From contig NZ_JAFLVT010000006.1 of the NCBI RefSeq assembly GCF_017316025.1, forward strand, positions 1 through 64,000: a DNA stretch of 64,000 nt, read 5' to 3'. Position 1 is the stretch's first letter. The number at the start of each line of letters is the position of its first letter. Both the position numbers and the translations under genes were made by a program. The stretch comes from Candidatus Enterococcus myersii. Its GTDB lineage: Bacteria; Bacillota; Bacilli; Lactobacillales; Enterococcaceae. Below are positions 58,532-64,000 of the stretch, in pieces. The notes beneath the pieces are model-generated. The model worked only from the letters and a program-made list of their open reading frames with translations, did not search any database and was not told the DNA's origin.

Positions 58532-59860
58532 ATGTCATCATATGAAGCCTTGTGGCAAGAGGTGTTAAACAGCTTAAAAAATGACCTCAGCCCTGCCAGC
58601 TTTCAAGTTTGGGCAGAAAGTGCTAGTCCTCTTTCACTAAAAAACGATGAGCTTTTGATCAAAGTCCCAACTAAAGTTCACCGTGATTATTGGGAGAAAA
58701 ATTTAGCACCACGGGTGTTAGAAAACAGCTATCGCCTTTATGGCAGAGAAATTATGCCGGCTTTTATCACAGAAGATGAAGTGCAAGAAGAAATGCCTCA
58801 AGCAAAAGAGGAAAAAGTGGAAGAAAAAGTGGATCGTTCCATTATGTTAAACCCAAAATACACCTTTGACACTTTTGTTATTGGGCAAGGCAACCAGATG
58901 GCTCACGCTGCCGCTCAAGTTGTCGCGGAAGAACCCGGTTCAATTTACAACCCGCTTTTCTTTTACGGCGGTGTTGGTTTAGGGAAAACCCACTTGATGC
59001 ACGCAATTGGGCACGAATTATTAAAATATCGCCCCAATGCCAAAATTAAATACGTTAGTAGTGAAAACTTCACCAATGACTTTATTACCTCGATTAAAAA
59101 TCGTACCAGTGAAGAATTTCGCCACGAATACCGCAGTGTCGATTTATTGTTAGTCGACGATATCCAATTTTTGGAAAATAAAGTTGAAACGCAAAACGAA
59201 TTTTTCTATACCTTTGAAGAGCTTTACAAAAACAACAAACAAATCGTCTTAACCAGTGACCGCTTGCCAAGTGAGATCCCGACTTTGCCGGAACGTTTGG
59301 TTTCCCGCTTTGCTTGGGGCTTATCTGTCGATATTACACCGCCAGATTTGGAGACGCGAATTGCGATTTTGCGGAAAAAAGCGGAAGCAGAGCGTTTGGA
59401 GATCCCAGATGACACCCTAAGTTATATCGCCGGTCAAATCGACTCCAACATTCGCGAATTAGAGGGTGCACTTTTGCGGGTGCAGGCCTATGCGACGATG
59501 AATAATGCGGAAATTAGCACCAGTCTAGCTGCCGAAGCATTGAAATCTTTAAAGAGCAATGGCGGCGTTGCCCAAATTTCCATTTTGCAGATCCAAGAAG
59601 AAGTTGCAAAATACTATCACATTTCAATTAAAGACTTAAAAGGGAAAAAACGGGTAAAAAGTATCGTCGTTCCGCGGCAAATCGCCATGTATTTATCCCG
59701 GGAGCTGACTGATAACTCTTTACCAAAAATCGGCGCTGAATTTGGCGGCAAAGATCACACGACCGTCATCCACGCCCACGAAAAAATTCAGCAATTATTA
59801 GACAATGATCTGACAACCCAAACTGAAGTTTCAGAAATTAAAAATTTATTATTAAAATAA
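58532..59860 (+). CDS. dnaA: Chromosomal replication initiator protein DnaA
   Basis: Binds DnaA boxes and opens the origin. Domain I (1-85) begins [21 protein letters not shown] short acidic linker is domain II. The AAA+ domain III (about 108-325) has [15 protein letters not shown] (Walker A), [10 protein letters not shown] (Walker B) and initiator-specific helices. Domain IV ends with the DNA-reading signature [11 protein letters not shown]. Its 442 residues are normal. AGGAGG precedes ATG 58532. The gene is flanked by DnaA boxes on both sides. Confidence 0.98.
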   Translation: MSSYEALWQEVLNSLKNDLSPASFQVWAESASPLSLKNDELLIKVPTKVHRDYWEKNLAPRVLENSYRLYGREIMPAFITEDEVQEEMPQAKEEKVEEKVDRSIMLNPKYTFDTFVIGQGNQMAHAAAQVVAEEPGSIYNPLFFYGGVGLGKTHLMHAIGHELLKYRPNAKIKYVSSENFTNDFITSIKNRTSEEFRHEYRSVDLLLVDDIQFLENKVETQNEFFYTFEELYKNNKQIVLTSDRLPSEIPTLPERLVSRFAWGLSVDITPPDLETRIAILRKKAEAERLEIPDDTLSYIAGQIDSNIRELEGALLRVQAYATMNNAEISTSLAAEALKSLKSNGGVAQISILQIQEEVAKYYHISIKDLKGKKRVKSIVVPRQIAMYLSRELTDNSLPKIGAEFGGKDHTTVIHAHEKIQQLLDNDLTTQTEVSEIKNLLLK

Positions 59861-59990
59861 GCATGTGGATAAATTTTGACGTTTTCCATTTTTTATCCAC
59901 AAGTTATACACAGTGGAAAACTCTTCCTGCATCTTAGGTTTTGACACTTATCCACTGCTTCAACAGGCCCTACTACTACTACTATCTTTT
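59861..59990. other. oriC: oriC, downstream box cluster and DNA unwinding element
   Basis: DnaA boxes lie at 59864-59872 (reverse), 59893-59901 (TTATCCACA), 59904-59912 (TTATACACA) and 59948-59956 (TTATCCACT). The last is followed by a GC-rich patch (59961-59970) and then CTACTACTACTACTATC (59970-59986). The complement of this gives repeated 3'-GAT-5' triplets, the DnaA-trio arrangement known from B. subtilis. This marks the strand-opening site. 59991-60245 holds AT-rich sequence and the dnaN promoter. Confidence 0.88.
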
Positions 59991-60037
59991 TACTCTTAAA
60001 TATAAAGGCATCCGCCTTCTTTTAACTTTGAAAAAAA

Positions 60038-60046
60038 TGCTATAAT
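60038..60046 (+). promoter_or_regulatory. dnaN promoter (extended -10)
   Basis: TGCTATAAT is an extended -10 with perfect TATAAT at 60041-60046. No good -35 is seen at 17 bp. It is about 200 bp before dnaN, giving a long leader. Confidence 0.5.
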
Positions 60047-60245
60047 CAGCATGAGTCATTTTTAGTTTTTAGCCGTAGTAAGCTAGGGAAAATTATTAAA
60101 AAAAGTAAAACAACATCAGCTACATTTTTCTAATTGCAATTATTTGTAAAAAGCGAAATATTTAAGTTTTGCAGTTTGTGGTGTTTAAACCTATTTTCCA
60201 CCTGATAAAAAATTGTTACACATTAAAAAGATTGGAGTGCCATCT

Positions 60246-61376
60246 ATGAAAGTCACAATGAATCGTTCTGCCTTTATGCAGGAATTACAAACTGTCCAAC
60301 GGGCGATTTCTTCTAAAACTACTATCCCAATTTTAACGGGGGTAAAAATTGTTTTAACAGAACGCGGTTTAACCTTAACTGGGAGCAATGCCGATATTTC
60401 CATCGAGACATTTTTAGCCGTTGACAATGAAAAAGCGCAAATGCTGGTGGAATCAGCTGGTTCTATCGTGTTACAGGCACGTTTTTTTAGCGAAATTATC
60501 CGCCGCTTGCCAGAAGATACTTTCACGATGGAAGTTGTGGAAAATGAACAAGTTGCCATCACTTCTGGAAAAGCTAACTTTATGGTAAATGGCTTGGATG
60601 CAGATAACTACCCACATTTGCCAGTGGTAGAAAGTCGCGATCAATTAAAATTATCTGCACAAACCTTAAATCAATTAATTAGTGAAACTGTTTTTGCTGT
60701 TTCTGCCCATGAAAGTCGCCCAATTTTAACTGGGGTTCACTTTGTGTTAGAAAACAAGCAACTATTGGCAGTCGCAACCGACTCACACCGCTTGAGCCAA
60801 CGGGTTATACCTTTGGAACAAGAAGCAGAGGATTTCAATATCGTTGTTCCCGGCAAGAGTTTGATTGAATTATCTCGTTCTTTAGCAGATGATGAAGAAG
60901 AAATTGCGATTAGCATTATGGAAAATCAAGTCTTGTTCCAAACTGAAAATATGCTGTTTTATTCTCGCTTACTGGAAGGAAATTACCCTGATACCAATCG
61001 GTTAATTCCAAGTCAATTCAATACTGAAATCGAATTTAGCGTGCCGAATTTCTTAGCAGCAATTGAACGGGCCTCTTTGCTTTCTCATGAAGGTCGGAAC
61101 AATATTGTGCGCCTTTCAATTAAAGAAGATGCCGTGATGCTTTACGGTAATTCTCCTGAAGTCGGAAAAGTAGAAGAAGCATTAAATTATGAAAAAGTTA
61201 GTGGCGATCCGTTGGAAATTTCCTTCAATCCTGACTACATGAAAGCGGCATTGCGAGCTTTTGGCGATATGAGTATTACCATTCGCTTTATTTCAGCTAT
61301 TCGTCCTTTCACATTGGAACCTACAGCTGGCCAAGCCAACTTTATCCAATTGATTACCCCAGTGCGAACCAATTAA
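60246..61376 (+). CDS. dnaN: DNA polymerase III beta subunit (sliding clamp)
   Basis: Ring-shaped processivity clamp for DNA polymerase III. It has 376 residues in three similar domains, with typical segments LTGVKIVLTERGLTLTGSN, RPILTGVHFVLEN, ATDSHRLSQR, LEGNYPDTNRLIP and the C-terminal QLITPVRTN, close to the usual LPMR ending. ATG 60246 follows TTGGAGTG; an upstream in-frame codon at 60213 has no ribosome site. A strong terminator follows. The usual downstream yaaA-recF-gyrB-gyrA genes are absent here. Confidence 0.97.
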   Translation: MKVTMNRSAFMQELQTVQRAISSKTTIPILTGVKIVLTERGLTLTGSNADISIETFLAVDNEKAQMLVESAGSIVLQARFFSEIIRRLPEDTFTMEVVENEQVAITSGKANFMVNGLDADNYPHLPVVESRDQLKLSAQTLNQLISETVFAVSAHESRPILTGVHFVLENKQLLAVATDSHRLSQRVIPLEQEAEDFNIVVPGKSLIELSRSLADDEEEIAISIMENQVLFQTENMLFYSRLLEGNYPDTNRLIPSQFNTEIEFSVPNFLAAIERASLLSHEGRNNIVRLSIKEDAVMLYGNSPEVGKVEEALNYEKVSGDPLEISFNPDYMKAALRAFGDMSITIRFISAIRPFTLEPTAGQANFIQLITPVRTN

Positions 61377-61403
61377 TAGCTAAAAATTAAATTTTGAAAC
61401 GAT

Positions 61404-61483
61404 AAACTGCCAAAAAGTCCTCTTCTTAGTAAAAATAAAGTTCATTTTTGCTAAGAAGGGGAAATTTATTTGGCAGTTTTTTT
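61404..61483 (+). terminator. dnaN terminator
   Basis: AAACTGCCAAA with TTTGGCAGTTT at the base and TCTTCTTAG with CTAAGAAGG above it, followed by seven T. Confidence 0.9.
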
Positions 61484-61495
61484 GTTATGGAAAAA

Positions 61496-61700
61496 TTTGA
61501 GAAACCATTTCTGAAAATTCTGCGCTTATTTTTAGCGAGCTACGCAAGTTTGTTTCGCTTTTCTTTGGATCTAGTTATAGGAACTAACTCGCGGCGACAA
61601 TAAACCAAAATCTTTGCGAAATTTGGAAAACAATTTAGCAAGATTTCATTTTATTGCTTGCGAGCTAAACGAGTTCCGATAACTTTTCTGTCTGAAAAGG
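61496..61700. repeat. Half repeat (subtype C) and an inverted family A palindrome
   Basis: 61496-61562 is one arm of a subtype C unit (AAAATTCTGCGCTTATTTTT ... GTTTCGCTTTTCTTTGGATC, in parts). 61566-61700 is a family A unit in reverse orientation (AACTAACTCGCGGCGACAATAA ... TTTATTGCTTGCGAGC, in parts). Both are closest to units in the rnpA-rpmH array, on the other side of oriC and in opposite orientation. Confidence 0.78.
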
Positions 61701-61701
61701 C

Positions 61702-61730
61702 TTGCAAATTGTTTTTTACTGTGCTAGATT
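61702..61730 (+). promoter_or_regulatory. Promoter of the second antiterminator/PTS operon
   Basis: TTGCAA (61702-61707), a 17-bp spacer and TAGATT (61725-61730). The expected start at about 61737 places the RAT at the very 5' end of the RNA. Confidence 0.65.
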
Positions 61731-61738
61731 ATGTCTGA

Positions 61739-61810
61739 GGATTGTTACTGTTTGGCAGGCAAAACCGGAATTTACCGCAAGTATCAAGGGGGAAATTCTA
61801 GGTTTTTTTA
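61739..61810 (+). promoter_or_regulatory. RAT and leader terminator before the second antiterminator gene
   Basis: GGATTGTTACTG then TTTGGCAGGCAAAACC (61739-61766) is a canonical LicT/BglG-type RAT. It overlaps a terminator formed by AAACCGGAATTT and AAATTCTAGGTTT with seven T (61761-61809). Confidence 0.92.
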
Positions 61811-61849
61811 TTTTGTCTGGAAATGAAGCAGACGCAGGGAGTGGGAAGC

Positions 61850-62692
61850 GTGGTAATTGAAAAAATTCTAAATAACAACATCGTCATGTCCCGCAATGAA
61901 GCTGGTGAAGAGGTCATTTATATGGGACGCGGTCTGGCTTTTGGTAGAAAAGTCGGGGATGTGATTGACGCTGGTGTGATTGAAAAAGAATTTATTTTGA
62001 AAGATTCGCTAACTTCTGGTCAATTTCAACAATTGTTTGCTGATATTCCATTAGAGGAAGTAGATTTAGTCAAGCAGATCGTCGACAATGCAGAGGAAAA
62101 ATTGCAGCAAGAATTGTCGTCAAATATTTATCTGACGCTAACCGATCATATTCACTACGCATTGGAGCGTTGCAAAGAAGGAATTGAAATTCCCAATCCG
62201 CTTTTATTTGAAACCCGCAAATTTTATCCTAAAGAATTTGCCTTAGCCCAAGATGCGATCACTTTAATTAACGAAAAACTGCACGTGACTCTGCCGGAGT
62301 CAGAGGCGGGTTTTATCGCTTTTCACATCGTCAATAGTGAACAGCTGAATGCCGACGGCTCGATGCAACAAACGATGCAGGCAACAGAAATTGTGCGGGA
62401 TATATTGCAGATTATCAGTCGTTTTTATGGTGTGGTTTTCCGCCAAGATTCCCTAAGTTATCAGCGGATCGTCACCCATTTACAATATTTTGCCCAGCGC
62501 TATTTAAAAGATGAATTAAAAGAAGAGCCTGATGAATTTCTTTTTGCTTTAATTCAGTCTAAATACCCGAAAGCTTTTCAAACGGTGCAGCGTATCAATG
62601 ATTATTTAGTTAAAACGTATCAAAAACCCCTGGGAGAATCTGAGATGATTTATTTGACAATTCACATTCAGCGGGTGGTTTCAGAGGAATAA
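61850..62692 (+). CDS. BglG/LicT-family transcriptional antiterminator (second copy)
   Basis: A 280-residue antiterminator. CAT domain VIEKILNNNIVMSRNEAGEE; PRD1 and PRD2 with conserved His in TDHIHYAL, FIAFHIVN, VTHLQYF and YLTIHIQR. I chose GTG 61850 because it gives the usual LicT N-terminus and follows GGGAGTGGG; an ATG at 61823 would add nine unusual residues. It is flanked by two RAT/terminator modules, one before itself and one before the PTS gene. It differs clearly in sequence from the copy at 17.7 kb. Confidence 0.9.
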   Translation: MVIEKILNNNIVMSRNEAGEEVIYMGRGLAFGRKVGDVIDAGVIEKEFILKDSLTSGQFQQLFADIPLEEVDLVKQIVDNAEEKLQQELSSNIYLTLTDHIHYALERCKEGIEIPNPLLFETRKFYPKEFALAQDAITLINEKLHVTLPESEAGFIAFHIVNSEQLNADGSMQQTMQATEIVRDILQIISRFYGVVFRQDSLSYQRIVTHLQYFAQRYLKDELKEEPDEFLFALIQSKYPKAFQTVQRINDYLVKTYQKPLGESEMIYLTIHIQRVVSEE

Positions 62693-62708
62693 ACATTCAA
62701 TCAATAAC

Positions 62709-62810
62709 GGATTGTTACTGTACGGCAGGCAAAACCCAGATTGAAAAGACAAAGATACCAGATGATTTATTTTATTTGGGATCATGTTTTTTCTATCTGG
62801 GTTTTTTATT
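62709..62810 (+). promoter_or_regulatory. Second RAT and terminator, before the PTS gene
   Basis: GGATTGTTACTG then TACGGCAGGCAAAACC (62709-62736) is almost identical to the RAT at 61739. The terminator is formed by AAACCCAGAT and ATCTGGGTTT (62732-62808) with T-rich sequence after it. It gives separate control of the transporter gene. Confidence 0.92.
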
Positions 62811-62837
62811 TTTTTTAAAACAAATTGAAAATGATAA

Positions 62838-64000
<1,163 letters not shown>

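Overview
The window is about 64 kb around a chromosomal replication origin of a low-GC Firmicute, most likely Enterococcus or a close relative. The evidence is the order rpmH, oriC, dnaA, dnaN; the block rnpA, yidC, jag, mnmE, mnmG, rsmG, parA, parB, DUF951, ychF, guaB, serS; a CroRS-like two-component pair next to serS, as I recall from E. faecalis; a WxL surface-protein operon; and strong AAGGAGG-type ribosome binding sites. No rRNA or tRNA gene lies inside. Two tandem rRNA-type promoters at the left edge read leftward out of the window.

Layout: 0.5-2.5 kb croRS. 2.5-4.2 kb serS behind a T-box leader. 4.5-6 kb a membrane-bound polysaccharide deacetylase. 7-14 kb guaB, a DUF1129 protein, ychF, a DUF951 protein, parB, parA and rsmG, all leftward. 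14.4-18.8 kb a beta-glucoside PTS operon under a BglG-type antiterminator, with a cre site. 18.8-21.1 kb a quinone oxidoreductase facing an ArsR regulator plus a DJ-1/PfpI protein. 21.2-25.9 kb a three-gene sugar or polyol operon facing an AraC regulator. 26-39.5 kb accessory genes: a lipoprotein, a YjbR protein, an alanine symporter, a TetR/YhgE-Pip pair, a FusB-like protein, an LCP-like remnant, a stomatin/NfeD pair, an unknown protein and an amidohydrolase. 39.6-44.7 kb a five-gene WxL operon. 45-48.5 kb mnmG and mnmE. 49-54 kb a membrane GdpD, a MutS2-like protein without Smr and small membrane proteins. 54.7-57.8 kb jag, yidC, rnpA and rpmH. 57.8-60.2 kb bipartite oriC with dnaA. 60.2-61.4 kb dnaN. 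61.7-64 kb a second antiterminator-controlled beta-glucoside PTS, cut by the window end.

The most striking feature that genes do not explain is a set of intergenic palindromes about 115-125 bp long. They occur singly, as truncated halves, nested one inside another, and as tandem arrays: three units at 24.55 kb, five at 12.76 kb and six at 56.8 kb. The arrays separate rnpA from rpmH and rsmG from parA, which are usually close neighbours. All families seem to share a junction motif of the form (A/G)AA(A/G)CTAGA(C/T). I also see a DnaA-trio unwinding element, one parS-like site, a shared operator at the divergent ArsR/oxidoreductase promoters, a possible uORF attenuator before the FusB-like gene and a possible small RNA before mnmE. 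All assignments come from reading sequence and recalled family features; no database search was run.
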